A stretch of 64,000 nt of DNA from an uncultured Bacteroidales bacterium (GCA_900318275.1 ONJY01000003.1:1-64000), one strand, 5' to 3'; counted from the stretch's first letter, positions 33,861 through 42,456 are shown. The notes: a model not told the origin generated them from the letters alone. Translations and numbers: made by a program.

Positions 33861-35387
33861 ATGATAACAACAATCATCATCGCCGTCATAGCCCTCGCAG
33901 CAGGCATCCTTGCCGGCATACTCATCGCCGGACGCGGCAAAAACGCCCTCACGGCAGAAAAACAAACCCTCGAGGCACAGCTGGCCGCAGCCAACCAGAG
34001 CCACACCACCGAGACTTCGCTCCTCAACAGGCAGCTGGAGACTCAGAAAACCGAGGCTGCTAAAGCACTCCAAAACGCCAAAGAGGAGGCCGCAAAAGCC
34101 CTCGAAGACTATAAAGCCGATGCCGACAAACGCCTCGCCGACTACAAGGAGGAGGTGCTCAAACGCCATAACACCGTCGTCGACGAGCTGAAGCAGAACC
34201 ACCAGGCGCTCCTCGACGAGCAGGACCGCCGTCACCGCAGCGACACCGAAGCTCTCGAGAAACGATTCAACGACACCATCAAAGCCCTGCGCGAGCAGGT
34301 GGAGAATACCACCAACACCATGCTCAAGCAGCGTCAGGAAGAGTTCTCCGATGCCAGCACCAAGAACATTGACAGCATCGTCAAGCCCCTCAAGGAGACC
34401 ATCGACAAGATGAAAGAGGAGATGTCCAAGAACTCCACCGTGCATACCACCATGAGCGCCGAGATAAAGACCAACATGGAGCACATGATCCGCCAGAGCA
34501 TCGAGGCACAGAAGAGCGCCGAGGAGCTCACCCGCGCCTTCAAGCACGAGTCAAAAACTCAGGGCGACTGGGGCGAGGTCATCCTCAGCAACCTGCTGAC
34601 ACAGCAAGGCTTCACCGAAGGCAAAGACTTCGAGACTCAGGTCGTGATGCGCGACGAGAACGGCTCCGTCATACAGCCCGATGAGGGCGATAACCTGCGG
34701 CCCGACGTGCTGCTGCACCTCGACGACAAGCGCGACATCATCATCGACTCCAAGGTCTCCATGACCGCCTACATCGACTACGCCAATGCCACCGACGACA
34801 TCAGCCGCCGCCTCTACCTCAAGGAACACATAGCAAGCCTCCGCAAGCACGTCGACGAGCTCTCGGCGAAGAACTACCCCCAGTACCAGATAAACCCACA
34901 CCTCGACTTCGTCATCATGTTCGTGCCCCATGTGCCGGCCCTGCGCGACGCCCTGCAGGCCGAGCACACCCTCTGGCAGGAGGCCATGCAGAAAAAGGTC
35001 TTCATCGCCGACGAGCAGACACTCTACGCCGCCCTGCGCATCATACGCATCACCTGGACGCATATCGACCAGGAGCAGAACCATAAGCGTATCTTCGAGC
35101 TCGCACAGGAGATGATAAACCGCACAGGCCTCTTCCTCGAAGAGTACGAGAGTATGGGACAAAGCCTGCGTGATGCCCTCGAGGCTTTCGAAAGCAGCAA
35201 GAAGAAACTGCTGCCCGGCGGTCGCAGCATCGGCACCACTGCCAACCAGATTCTCAAGCTCGGGCTCGACAACAAGAAGGCTGGGCGCAAAGGGAAAGCC
35301 CCGGAATCCATCATCCCGACAGAGTATCTCACCCAGGAGGTGCAGACAGAGCTGCTGGAGGAGGCTTCCGAGGCTCCGGAAGAGTGA
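33861..35387 (+). CDS. rmuC: RmuC family DNA recombination protein
   Basis: A nuclease-like protein that limits recombination at inverted repeats in E. coli. An N-terminal membrane anchor (IITTIIIAVIALAAGILAGILIAG) is followed by a long coiled coil (about 30-200). The RmuC domain comes next, with SKTQGDWGEVILSNLLTQQGFTEGKDF, RPDVLLHLDDKRDIIIDSKVSM and the conserved FVPHVPAL-like FVMFVP segment. Length 508 is typical. It ends 9 bases before the convergent DUF4954 gene, with no clear terminator between them. Confidence 0.93.
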   Translation: MITTIIIAVIALAAGILAGILIAGRGKNALTAEKQTLEAQLAAANQSHTTETSLLNRQLETQKTEAAKALQNAKEEAAKALEDYKADADKRLADYKEEVLKRHNTVVDELKQNHQALLDEQDRRHRSDTEALEKRFNDTIKALREQVENTTNTMLKQRQEEFSDASTKNIDSIVKPLKETIDKMKEEMSKNSTVHTTMSAEIKTNMEHMIRQSIEAQKSAEELTRAFKHESKTQGDWGEVILSNLLTQQGFTEGKDFETQVVMRDENGSVIQPDEGDNLRPDVLLHLDDKRDIIIDSKVSMTAYIDYANATDDISRRLYLKEHIASLRKHVDELSAKNYPQYQINPHLDFVIMFVPHVPALRDALQAEHTLWQEAMQKKVFIADEQTLYAALRIIRITWTHIDQEQNHKRIFELAQEMINRTGLFLEEYESMGQSLRDALEAFESSKKKLLPGGRSIGTTANQILKLGLDNKKAGRKGKAPESIIPTEYLTQEVQTELLEEASEAPEE

Positions 35388-35396
35388 CACACGGCG

Positions 35397-37178
35397 CTAC
35401 AGGATAGCGGCGCGTTCCTCGTCGTCCCAATAAGTCATGTTGCGGTAGGGGTTGACGTCGTCTTTGCGACGGCTCTCCACCTTCTGCTCTTCAATATAGT
35501 TCTGTATGTCGGCAAAGCGCTTACGGTAATTCTGCCATAGGCCTTCATCGAGCTTCTCGACGCCGGCGAGCCTGCAGAGCACGCCATAGGCGTGGGCCTG
35601 CCGCTGGGCGGGATAGGTGCCCCAGAGGGTGTTGAAACGGCTGTGGACGGCATCCCAGCTGTCGATGGCGCCGCTCTCGACATCGGCTATCAGCTGCTCC
35701 ATGTCGGGCTTGGCCACCAGCTGGCCGCCGATGTTCAGCCATTCCTTTTCACTCTGACCACTGACCTCTGGACACTGGCCACTCTCCAAGTTCTTCATGG
35801 CGTAGAACACCAGCATGTCCTCGTAGGCCTTGAGACCTTCCTTGGCCTTGAGGATGACGGTGCGGCGCTTGCCTTTCTCCATGCCGTCGGCGTAGACGGG
35901 TCCGTCGGCCGAGGCCTTCATCCAGCCACGCAGCAGCTCCATGCCGTGCAGTATTTCCTCGGCGGTGTCGGGCGCCAGGTTGTCGAACTCAATGTTCTGC
36001 GCCTTCACCACACGCTTGTCGCGCTTGGCGAACTTTTTGCTGTTGCGGTCCATGGCGTACATGTTGTACATCCACCAGTAGGCCGGCATCACCTCCAGCT
36101 GGTCCTTGCTGGCATTGTTGTTGACCAGCGCGAAGGGCAGCTTGATGTCGAGCTCGGCGGGGTAGTCGGCCTTGGCCAGCAGACAGTAGGAGGCGAAGCG
36201 GCTCGAGTGCTTGAACGAGCAGCAGAGGCCCGGCCAGAAGCCGCGTCCGGCGGCTATCTCGTTGTCGGCGGTGCGGCTGTTGTGGTTGGAGCCAATGGTG
36301 CCGCCGGCGGCTATGTTGCTCTGGCCCATGATGAGGCCGGCGATGAGGAACGAGTTGTTGTGGTGCTGCTCGTGTGCGGGGAAGATGATGCTGTTGCCCA
36401 CCTCGCAGCGTGCCAAGGTGCTGTTGTCGCCCACCACGGTGTCGTTGAGGCGGAGGCCGAACTCGAGATGCACGTGCTCGCCCAGCAGGAAGCGCACGGC
36501 TATGACGCCATGCTCTATGGTGCAGCCGTAGCCCACCACGCCGTCGCTGAGCACTATGCAGCCCTCGATGCGCGACGGGTCGTCGGCCTTGGAGCGCACG
36601 CTGACGTTGTGCAGCGTCTTGGTATTCTTGATGACACAGTTGTCGCCCACGCGGCCGTAACGGCCTTCGGCGGTGCCGAGGGTGTCGTAGGTCATCTGCT
36701 CCAGGCGCTCCATCAGGCGCTTGCGGCCGCGGTATCGCGCCCACATATAGGCGTCGCCGATGGTCATGCCGCTGAAGGGCAGTATGCGGCGGCCGCCGTT
36801 CTCGTTCATAGGCTCCAGCCACGCCACCTCTTTGGCGTCGGCCGTGCAGGTCATCTCGTCGATGTTGAACAGCAGCACGTTGTCGCCAAGCGTGTAGTTG
36901 CTCAGCATGTGCACATTGTGGATGGCGGGGTGGTCGCCGACGGTGACGTCGGCCAGCGTGGAGTTGTAGATGCCTTCGCGCAGCGTCAGGTCGCCGTCCT
37001 TCACCTTGCCTGATGTTATGGCGCCGAGGCGCACCTCGCCGTCGAAGCAGTTGCCGTGCAGACAAGACACAGAGAACTGGTCGGTAACTTTCACCGCCGA
37101 CCAGTTCTCGGCACAGTTGCCCGACCGCTCCAGCTGTTCTATCTCACTCGCGGTGAGACTGCAATATCGGGTTTCCAT
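35397..37178 (-). CDS. DUF4954 family protein (593 aa)
   Basis: The sequence opens METRYCSLTASEIEQLE and has strings of short hexapeptide-like turns (SGKVKDGDLTLREGIYNSTLADVTVGDHP; IEGCIVLSDGVVGYGCTIEHGVI) typical of a left-handed parallel beta-helix. This matches DUF4954, a Bacteroidota family related to acyl- or nucleotidyl-transferases; the reaction is unknown. Its stop-to-start junction with the nagB gene (abutting) suggests an operon and a role in amino-sugar metabolism. A degenerate heptamer repeat array lies in frame near residue 470. Confidence 0.88.
   Translation of the reverse strand: METRYCSLTASEIEQLERSGNCAENWSAVKVTDQFSVSCLHGNCFDGEVRLGAITSGKVKDGDLTLREGIYNSTLADVTVGDHPAIHNVHMLSNYTLGDNVLLFNIDEMTCTADAKEVAWLEPMNENGGRRILPFSGMTIGDAYMWARYRGRKRLMERLEQMTYDTLGTAEGRYGRVGDNCVIKNTKTLHNVSVRSKADDPSRIEGCIVLSDGVVGYGCTIEHGVIAVRFLLGEHVHLEFGLRLNDTVVGDNSTLARCEVGNSIIFPAHEQHHNNSFLIAGLIMGQSNIAAGGTIGSNHNSRTADNEIAAGRGFWPGLCCSFKHSSRFASYCLLAKADYPAELDIKLPFALVNNNASKDQLEVMPAYWWMYNMYAMDRNSKKFAKRDKRVVKAQNIEFDNLAPDTAEEILHGMELLRGWMKASADGPVYADGMEKGKRRTVILKAKEGLKAYEDMLVFYAMKNLESGQCPEVSGQSEKEWLNIGGQLVAKPDMEQLIADVESGAIDSWDAVHSRFNTLWGTYPAQRQAHAYGVLCRLAGVEKLDEGLWQNYRKRFADIQNYIEEQKVESRRKDDVNPYRNMTYWDDEERAAIL
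35750..35784 (-). repeat. Five degenerate heptamers inside the DUF4954 coding region
   Basis: Read on the coding strand: AGTGGCC-AGTGTCC-AGAGGTC-AGTGGTC-AGAGTGA. The pattern matches the intergenic GTGGACA/GTGGTCA arrays near 41877 and encodes the low-complexity stretch SGQCPEVSGQSE. Confidence 0.75.
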
Positions 37179-37997
37179 TTAGTAGAGATTTACAAAACGT
37201 TCTATTGTACCTTCAATCCTCTGCTTGTCCTTGAAGTACTGGTAGGTGCTTATCTTCAGTTCGTCGCAGGCCTCCTCGTCGCACACTATGGTGGCGTGTG
37301 GGTGCATCTGCAGCATGCTGGAGGTCCACATGTGGTTCACACCGTTCTCTATCATGTGGTGCAGCGCACGGGCCTTCTTGGGGCCGTTGCAGAGGATGAG
37401 CACCTCGCGGGCATCCATCACGGTGCCCACACCAACGGTCAGGGCCTGTTTCGGCACCTTCGTCTCGTCATTGTCGAAGAAGCGGCAGTTGGCCTGGATG
37501 GTGTTGGTGGTGAGGGTCTTGATGCGGGTGCGGCTGGCGAGGCTGCTGCCGGGCTCATTGAAGGCTATGTGACCGTCGGGGCCCACACCGCCCATGAACA
37601 GGTCCACACCGCCCGCCTGGGCAATCATCTCCTCATAGTGGGCGCACTCGGCCAGCAGGTCCTTGGCGTTGCCGTCGAGGATGTGCACGTTCTCCGGCTT
37701 GATGTCGATGTGGCCGAAGAAATTGGTCCACATGAAGCTGTGGTAGCTCTCGGGATGCTCCACGGGCAATCCCACATACTCGTCCATGTTGAACGTCACC
37801 ACGTTCTTGAAGCTCAGCACACCGCGCTTGTTGAGCTCCACCAGGTGCTTGTATAGTCCTAACGGTGAACTACCGGTGGGGCAGCCGAGGACAAACGGAT
37901 GCTCCTCCGTGGGATTGAAATCCAGAATCTTCTTGGCCACGAAATTGGCGGCCCAGACCGACATTTGGTCGAAGTCTTTTGTAATAATAACGCGCAT
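37179..37997 (-). CDS. nagB: Glucosamine-6-phosphate deaminase
   Basis: It converts glucosamine-6-phosphate to fructose-6-phosphate and ammonia. NagB signatures are present: [26 protein letters not shown] with the catalytic Asp, [39 protein letters not shown], and a C-terminal [15 protein letters not shown] and [12 protein letters not shown]. Length 272 is slightly longer than E. coli NagB (266). It heads the operon with DUF4954 on the minus strand, with a TACCTTTG promoter box about 70 bases upstream. Confidence 0.97.
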   Translation of the reverse strand: MRVIITKDFDQMSVWAANFVAKKILDFNPTEEHPFVLGCPTGSSPLGLYKHLVELNKRGVLSFKNVVTFNMDEYVGLPVEHPESYHSFMWTNFFGHIDIKPENVHILDGNAKDLLAECAHYEEMIAQAGGVDLFMGGVGPDGHIAFNEPGSSLASRTRIKTLTTNTIQANCRFFDNDETKVPKQALTVGVGTVMDAREVLILCNGPKKARALHHMIENGVNHMWTSSMLQMHPHATIVCDEEACDELKISTYQYFKDKQRIEGTIERFVNLY

Positions 37998-38064
37998 ATT
38001 ATTAGTGTTTTGTGAATAAAAATATGTTTAAACTATCTTTGTTTTCACAATTAATTCCAATTTG

Positions 38065-38072
38065 CAAAGGTA
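38065..38072 (-). promoter_or_regulatory. -7 promoter box for nagB
   Basis: TACCTTTG on the minus strand, 67 bases upstream of the nagB ATG. No clear -33 TTTG at the usual spacing. Confidence 0.55.
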
Positions 38073-38344
38073 TGTTTTTTCCGTCAAAAAATTTTAACTT
38101 TTTTTCATAAAATTTCTAAATCATTAAAAATTAAGGAATTTTAACCTTATGTAACATGCTAATCTACAGCACATAGGATAGAGCTCCTACGGCTCCCCTT
38201 CGGACCCTCCTTGGCCCTGCATCGGCCAGATGCGATATAAAGACCGTAGAATCAGCGCAGAAGAGCCGAGGGGGCTCCGTGGGGGGTCAAGCCCGTAGGC
38301 GGTATGGAAAAAGAGCATGGAAACAACGCCGAAGAAAAAAAAAT

Positions 38345-38375
38345 TTTGTCATATCGAAAAAAGGTTGTACTTTTG
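38345..38375 (+). promoter_or_regulatory. Promoter for rnfA
   Basis: TTTG at 38345-38348 and TACTTTTG at 38368-38375, spaced 19 bases; the ATG is at 38403. Confidence 0.7.
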
Positions 38376-38402
38376 CAGTTCGAATTGTAAACAGAAACAG
38401 CT

Positions 38403-38990
38403 ATGGGAATAACGATACCTGCCCTTATAATCGGGGCCATTTTCGTGAACAACGTGGTGCTTGCCCAGTTCCTCGGCATCTGCCCGTTCCTCGGTGTGAG
38501 TAAGGATGTTAAGTCGTCCGTCGGCATGAGCGGCGCCGTGCTGTTCGTCATGTTGCTGGCCACTATGGTGACCTGGCTCATCATGACCTATGTGCTCGTT
38601 CCGCTGCACCTCGAATATCTGCAAACCATCGCCTATATCCTCGTGATTGCGGGCCTCGTGCAGATGGTAGAGATAGTGCTGAAGAAGATTGCCCCCTCGC
38701 TCTATCAGGCCCTGGGTGTCTTCCTGCCCCTCATCACCACCAACTGCGCCGTCCTCGGTGTGGCCATCCTGGTGATACAGAAGAACATGAACTTCCTCGA
38801 GAGCGTCGTCTACTCGGCCTCCATCGCCGTCGGCTTCGCCATCGCGCTGATACTCTTCGCGGGCATCCGCGAGCAGCTCGACCTCACCGGCGTGCCCAAA
38901 GGCATGAAGGGTGTGCCCATAGCGCTGGTCACCGCCGGCATCCTGGCTATGGCCTTCATGGGCTTCAACGGCCTCGTGCCGCTGCCGTAA
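38403..38990 (+). CDS. rnfA: Electron transport complex subunit RnfA/RsxA
   Basis: An integral membrane subunit of the Rnf ferredoxin:NAD oxidoreductase, which couples electron flow to ion pumping. Six hydrophobic helices are visible, with the signatures FVNNVVLAQFLGICPFLGVS and LPLITTNCAVLGVAI (conserved Cys that binds the shared Fe-S centre with RnfE). Length 195 is normal. It has its own promoter and a downstream terminator, and no other rnf gene is adjacent. This is unusual, since rnfA normally ends an rnfBCDGEA cluster. Confidence 0.95.
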   Translation: MGITIPALIIGAIFVNNVVLAQFLGICPFLGVSKDVKSSVGMSGAVLFVMLLATMVTWLIMTYVLVPLHLEYLQTIAYILVIAGLVQMVEIVLKKIAPSLYQALGVFLPLITTNCAVLGVAILVIQKNMNFLESVVYSASIAVGFAIALILFAGIREQLDLTGVPKGMKGVPIALVTAGILAMAFMGFNGLVPLP

Positions 38991-38992
38991 GA

Positions 38993-39027
38993 CAGTTAAG
39001 AGTTAAGAGTTAGGAGTTAAGAGTTAT
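38993..39027 (+). repeat. Five tandem heptanucleotides (GAGTTAA type)
   Basis: CAGTTAA-GAGTTAA-GAGTTAG-GAGTTAA-GAGTTAT directly after the rnfA stop. Shares 21 exact bases with the array at 33823. Confidence 0.9.
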
Positions 39028-39066
39028 AATAGGGGCTGAAACGTTGTTTCAGCCCCTATTATTTTG
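39026..39066 (+). terminator. Strong terminator after rnfA
   Basis: A 17-bp perfect stem (39026-39042 with 39046-39062; core AATAGGGGCTGAAAC) with a 3-base loop, followed by TTTTG. Confidence 0.88.
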
Positions 39067-39124
39067 TGGTGAACAAACCACCTGGCATTAGACTATTGCC
39101 ATTCTCTATTCTCAATTATCAAAG

Positions 39125-39385
39125 TTCGAGTAATTCGCCATAAATTAACCTGCGCAAGCTTAGCTCCACAAGGTCGCTGACCATAGTTCGCTTAATTATT
39201 CGCTGGATTTGATTTATTTCAGCGGTGCTCATCACCCCTTCGGGGGTCGAATAATTCGACGTTCTCACCTTTTCGAGTAATTCGCTAGCAATTGACCTGC
39301 GCATGCATTCGAATAATTATTCGCTGGATTTGATTTATTTCAGCGGTGCTCATCACCCCTTCGGGGGTCGCCCAATTCGCCGTTC
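39125..39385 (+). repeat. Pair of direct repeats downstream of trpS
   Basis: A 56-base segment (39194-39249) recurs exactly at 39315-39370. Each is preceded by a related segment starting TTCGAGTAATTCGC (39125 and 39272). Parts of the unit (39269-39285 and 39368-39385) occur in reverse complement in the array at 41860-42064. No ORF. Confidence 0.85.
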
Positions 39386-39401
39386 TTTTACAATTCTCAA
39401 T

Positions 39402-40400
39402 TCAGTTGCGGTAGCCTATGACGCGGCGCACCTCGGCCAGCGTGCGTGCGGCGCTGTCGTGGGCCTTCTCCTTGCCGAGGTCCATGATGCGGCGCAGACG
39501 GGCGTCGTCGCTCTGGAAGTCGAGGATACGCTGGCGGATGGGCTCCACGAAAGCCACCATGTCTTCGGCCAGCTGCTTCTTGAGGTCGCCGTAGCGTATC
39601 TGGCAACGGTTGTAGAGGTCGTCGAAATACTCCACCGTGTCGGGCGTTGATACGGCCTTGAGCAGGGTGAAGAGGTTCTCTATCTCCTCGGGCTTCTGCT
39701 GGTTCATCTCCGTGGGACCGCTGTCGCTCTTGGCCTTCATAATCTTCTTGCGGATGACGGCGGGCTCGTCGGTGAGGAAGATGGTCGAGGCTTCGCCCTC
39801 GCTCTTGCCCATCTTGCCGCTGCCGTTGAGGGCCGGTATCTTGACCAGGCCGGTGCTGGAGCCTATGGCCTGCGGCAGGGGGAAGACCTCGCTGTGGTAC
39901 ATGTTGTTGAATCGCTGGGCGAAGGTGCGGGTCATCTCCAGGTGCTGCTCCTGGTCTTTGCCCACGGGCACGCGTGTGGCCTTGTGGATGAGAATGTCGG
40001 CGGCCATGAGGGTGGGATAGGTCAACAGGCCGGCGTTGACGTTGTTGGGGTTCTGGCGCACCTTGTCCTTGAAGGAGGTAACGCGCTCCAGCTCGCCGAG
40101 GTAGGCGTTCATGTTGAAGAAGAGGTAGAGCTCGATGGTCTCCGGCAGGTCGCTCTGGAGGTAGATGGTGGCCTTCTCGGGGTCGAGGCCGGCGGCGAGG
40201 TAGGCGGCCATGATCTTGCCGGCGTCGCCGTAGATGCTGCCCGGCGTGGGATGCGTGGTCAGCGAGTGGTAGTCGGCGATGAAGAAATAGCAATCATACT
40301 CGTCCTGCATACGCACGAAGTTGCGCAGAGCGCCGAAATAATTGCCCAGGTGGAGGTTGCCCGTGGGGCGTACACCACTGCAAACTATATCTTTAGCCAT
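39402..40400 (-). CDS. trpS: Tryptophanyl-tRNA synthetase
   Basis: It charges tRNA-Trp with tryptophan. The class I HIGH-type motif is PTGNLHLGN near residue 12. The KMSKS-type motif is KMGKS near 195. HKATRVPVGKDQEQHLE is a further family signature. Length 332 matches bacterial TrpS. It is transcribed on the minus strand from a TAAATTTG box at 40426-40433. The far ends carry dispersed repeats on the 3' side. Confidence 0.97.
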   Translation of the reverse strand: MAKDIVCSGVRPTGNLHLGNYFGALRNFVRMQDEYDCYFFIADYHSLTTHPTPGSIYGDAGKIMAAYLAAGLDPEKATIYLQSDLPETIELYLFFNMNAYLGELERVTSFKDKVRQNPNNVNAGLLTYPTLMAADILIHKATRVPVGKDQEQHLEMTRTFAQRFNNMYHSEVFPLPQAIGSSTGLVKIPALNGSGKMGKSEGEASTIFLTDEPAVIRKKIMKAKSDSGPTEMNQQKPEEIENLFTLLKAVSTPDTVEYFDDLYNRCQIRYGDLKKQLAEDMVAFVEPIRQRILDFQSDDARLRRIMDLGKEKAHDSAARTLAEVRRVIGYRN

Positions 40401-40425
40401 AGTATCGTCGTTGTCGTTAATGCTG

Positions 40426-40433
40426 CAAATTTA
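40426..40433 (-). promoter_or_regulatory. -7 promoter box for trpS
   Basis: TAAATTTG on the minus strand, 25 bases upstream of the trpS ATG. The -33 element is not clear. Confidence 0.55.
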
Positions 40434-40441
40434 CAAATAAT

Positions 40442-40472
40442 TTTGCAGTATTAAAGTTTTTTTGTATTTTTG
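40442..40472 (+). promoter_or_regulatory. Promoter for kbl
   Basis: TTTG at 40442-40445 and TATTTTTG at 40465-40472, spaced 19 bases, divergent from the trpS promoter; ATG 40528. Confidence 0.7.
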
Positions 40473-40527
40473 TAGGCTGAATTACAGGAGTCATAAAACA
40501 AAAAAAACAACATAAAATATTGTAAAT

Positions 40528-41709
40528 ATGTATACAAAGTTCCAACAGCATCTGCAGAAAGAGCTGGCCGACATCGAGGCCGCCGGTCTTTACAAACATG
40601 AACGCATCATCGAGAGCCCCCAGGGCGCCGAGATTATGGTCAAGGGCAAGAAGTGCCTCAACTTCTGCGCCAACAACTACCTAGGCCTCGCCGACAACCC
40701 CGAGCTCATCGAGGCCGCCAAGAAGGGTATGGACGCCCGCGGCTACGGCATGGCCTCCGTCCGCTTCATCTGCGGATGCCAGGACCTCCATAAGCAGCTC
40801 GAGAAGAAGATCGCCGAGTTCTTCGGCACCGAGGACACCATCCTCTACGCTGCCTGCTTCGACGCCAACGGCGGCGTCTTCGAGCCCCTGCTGACCGAAG
40901 AGGATGCCATCATCAGCGACGCCCTCAACCACGCCTCCATCATCGACGGCGTGCGCCTCTGCAAGGCCCAGCGCTACCGCTACGCCAACGCCGACATGGC
41001 CGACCTCGAGGAGCAGCTCAAGGCAGCCCAAAAGAACCGCTTCCGCATCATCGTCACCGACGGCGTCTTCTCCATGGACGGCAACGTCTGCCCGCTGGAC
41101 AAGATCTACGAGCTCGCCAACAAGTACGACGCCATGGTGATGGTCGACGAGAGCCACTCCGCCGGCGTCGTCGGCAAGACCGGCCGCGGTGTCACCGAGC
41201 GCTACAACCTGCGCGGCAAGATAGAGATCCTCACCGGCACCCTCGGCAAAGCCTTCGGCGGCGCCATGGGCGGCTTCACCACCGGCAAGAAGGAGATCAT
41301 CGACATGCTGCGTCAGCGCAGCCGTCCCTACCTCTTCTCCAACAGCATGGCTCCCGGCCTCGTGGCCGCCGGCATCCGCATGTTCGAGATGATGAGCGAG
41401 ACCAACACCCTCCAAGATAAGCTCCACGAGAACACCGACTACTTCCTCCGCCGCATGAAGGAAGAAGGCTTCGACTGCAAGCCCAGCGAGAGCGCCATCT
41501 GCGCCGTCATGATCTACGACGCCGCCAAGAGCCAGCAGTATGCCGCCAAGATGCAGGAAGAAGGCATCTTCGTCACCGGCTTCTACTATCCCGTCGTCCC
41601 GAAGGGACAGGCCCGCATCCGCGTCCAGATCAGCGCCGCCCACGAGCACGAGCACCTCGACAAGTGCATTGAGGCCTTCAAGAAAGTCCGTGCCGAAATC
41701 GAGAAGTAA
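40528..41709 (+). CDS. kbl: 2-amino-3-ketobutyrate CoA ligase (glycine C-acetyltransferase)
   Basis: A PLP enzyme that splits 2-amino-3-ketobutyrate with CoA into glycine and acetyl-CoA, the second step of threonine breakdown. Signatures are NFCANNYLGLADNPELIEAAK, GYGMASVRFICGCQDLHKQLE, DALNHASIIDGVRL, VMVDESHSAGVVG (Asp contacting the PLP ring) and GTLGKAFGGAMGG (Schiff-base Lys). Length 393 fits. The partner dehydrogenase (Tdh) lies at 43255, with adenylate kinase in between. Each gene has its own promoter. Confidence 0.96.
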   Translation: MYTKFQQHLQKELADIEAAGLYKHERIIESPQGAEIMVKGKKCLNFCANNYLGLADNPELIEAAKKGMDARGYGMASVRFICGCQDLHKQLEKKIAEFFGTEDTILYAACFDANGGVFEPLLTEEDAIISDALNHASIIDGVRLCKAQRYRYANADMADLEEQLKAAQKNRFRIIVTDGVFSMDGNVCPLDKIYELANKYDAMVMVDESHSAGVVGKTGRGVTERYNLRGKIEILTGTLGKAFGGAMGGFTTGKKEIIDMLRQRSRPYLFSNSMAPGLVAAGIRMFEMMSETNTLQDKLHENTDYFLRRMKEEGFDCKPSESAICAVMIYDAAKSQQYAAKMQEEGIFVTGFYYPVVPKGQARIRVQISAAHEHEHLDKCIEAFKKVRAEIEK

Positions 41710-41732
41710 GCACCATCCTTACGATAGCAGAG

Positions 41733-41760
41733 AGGGAGCCCCACACAGGGCTCCCTTTTT
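41733..41760 (+). terminator. Terminator after kbl
   Basis: AGGGAGCCC (41733-41741) pairs with GGGCTCCCT (41748-41756) around CACACA, followed by T's. Confidence 0.9.
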
Positions 41761-41859
41761 CATGCTCTTCTTTTTGGGGACACGAATTATCGTGAATGAC
41801 CATGAATTATCATGAATTATTCTTGACTTAGAATACGTCTGTTTTGGAACTCATTAAAC

Positions 41860-42075
41860 GGCGAATTACTCGAAAAGTGGATAGTGGTCAGTGGACAGTG
41901 GACAGTGGACAGTGGATGGTGGAACGGCGAATTGGGCGAATTTTACGAATTGGGCTGGTCTATTTATGGCGAATTACTCGAAAAGTGGATAGTGGTCAGT
42001 GGTCAGTGGATGGAGGAACGGCGAATTGGGCGAATTTTACGAATTGGGCCGGTCTATTTATGGCTAATTACTCGA
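41860..42075 (+). repeat. Composite repeat with heptamer arrays
   Basis: Two near-copies of a unit beginning GGCGAATTACTCGAAAAG (41860 and 41968) and a third truncated start at 42062. Each full copy carries a GTGGACA-type array: seven heptamers at 41877-41925 (49 bases), five at 41985-42019 (35 bases). The 14-base length difference between the units (108 versus 94) equals two heptamers. Lies in a 770-base gene-free spacer before adk. Confidence 0.85.
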
Positions 42076-42250
42076 ATTGGGAGCGGGCGGTTGATGGGTT
42101 AAAGGGGCGTCTTGATGGGGTCTTGTGGCCGTCTTGTAGCCGTCTTGTAGCCGTTTAGTAGCCGTTTAGATGCTGTTGGGGCAGTAAAAAATGGGGTATG
42201 GAAGTGGCATATCTGAGGGTAACGGCTGTAAGACAGTGTATTACGGTATA

Positions 42251-42406
42251 GGGTGGACAGTGGGGACAGTGGGGACAGTTAAAATATACGGCTTACAAAA
42301 CCAAAAAATAATTTCTATATCTATATATAATATATATAGATATAGAGGTATAATTGCGAAATGTATGGCTTAAAAACTAACTGTCCCCACTGTCCACTGT
42401 CCACCC
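42251..42406 (+). repeat. Nested inverted repeat in the spacer before adk
   Basis: An outer inverted pair, 42251-42280 and 42379-42406 (30 and 28 bases, made of GTGGACA/GTGGGGACA units, differing by two G's), encloses a perfect 15-bp palindrome with one-base centre at 42315-42345 (CTATATCTATATATA arm). The whole could extrude as a large stem. Confidence 0.85.
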
Positions 42407-42425
42407 TAACCCTCAAATATTATTT

Positions 42426-42456
42426 TTTGCCGATTCAGAATTATTGTGTATCTTTG
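42426..42456 (+). promoter_or_regulatory. Promoter for the adenylate kinase gene
   Basis: TTTG at 42426-42429 and TATCTTTG at 42449-42456, spaced 19 bases; ATG 42478. Confidence 0.75.

Larger units (their letters stand above)
37998..38402. other. Divergent intergenic region between nagB and rnfA
   Basis: 405 bases. Contains the nagB promoter (minus), a long AT-rich stretch (38073-38160), a GC-rich tract (38180-38300) with many CTCC/GGAG segments but no credible ORF, and the rnfA promoter. No known RNA element was recognised. Confidence 0.5.

Noticed and set aside
35592-37013. 473-codon plus-strand open frame opposite DUF4954
   Set aside because: Antisense shadow of a well-supported gene in GC-rich DNA; its translation is V/A/H/G-rich with no domain. 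The same applies to the frame at 35989-37065.
38160-38340. Structured RNA in the GC-rich nagB-rnfA spacer
   Set aside because: Short complementary CTCC/GGAG tracts occur, but no consistent stem or known RNA motif could be drawn by eye.
41877-42019. Possible CRISPR array
   Set aside because: Units are 7 bases with no spacers of unique sequence and no cas genes nearby.
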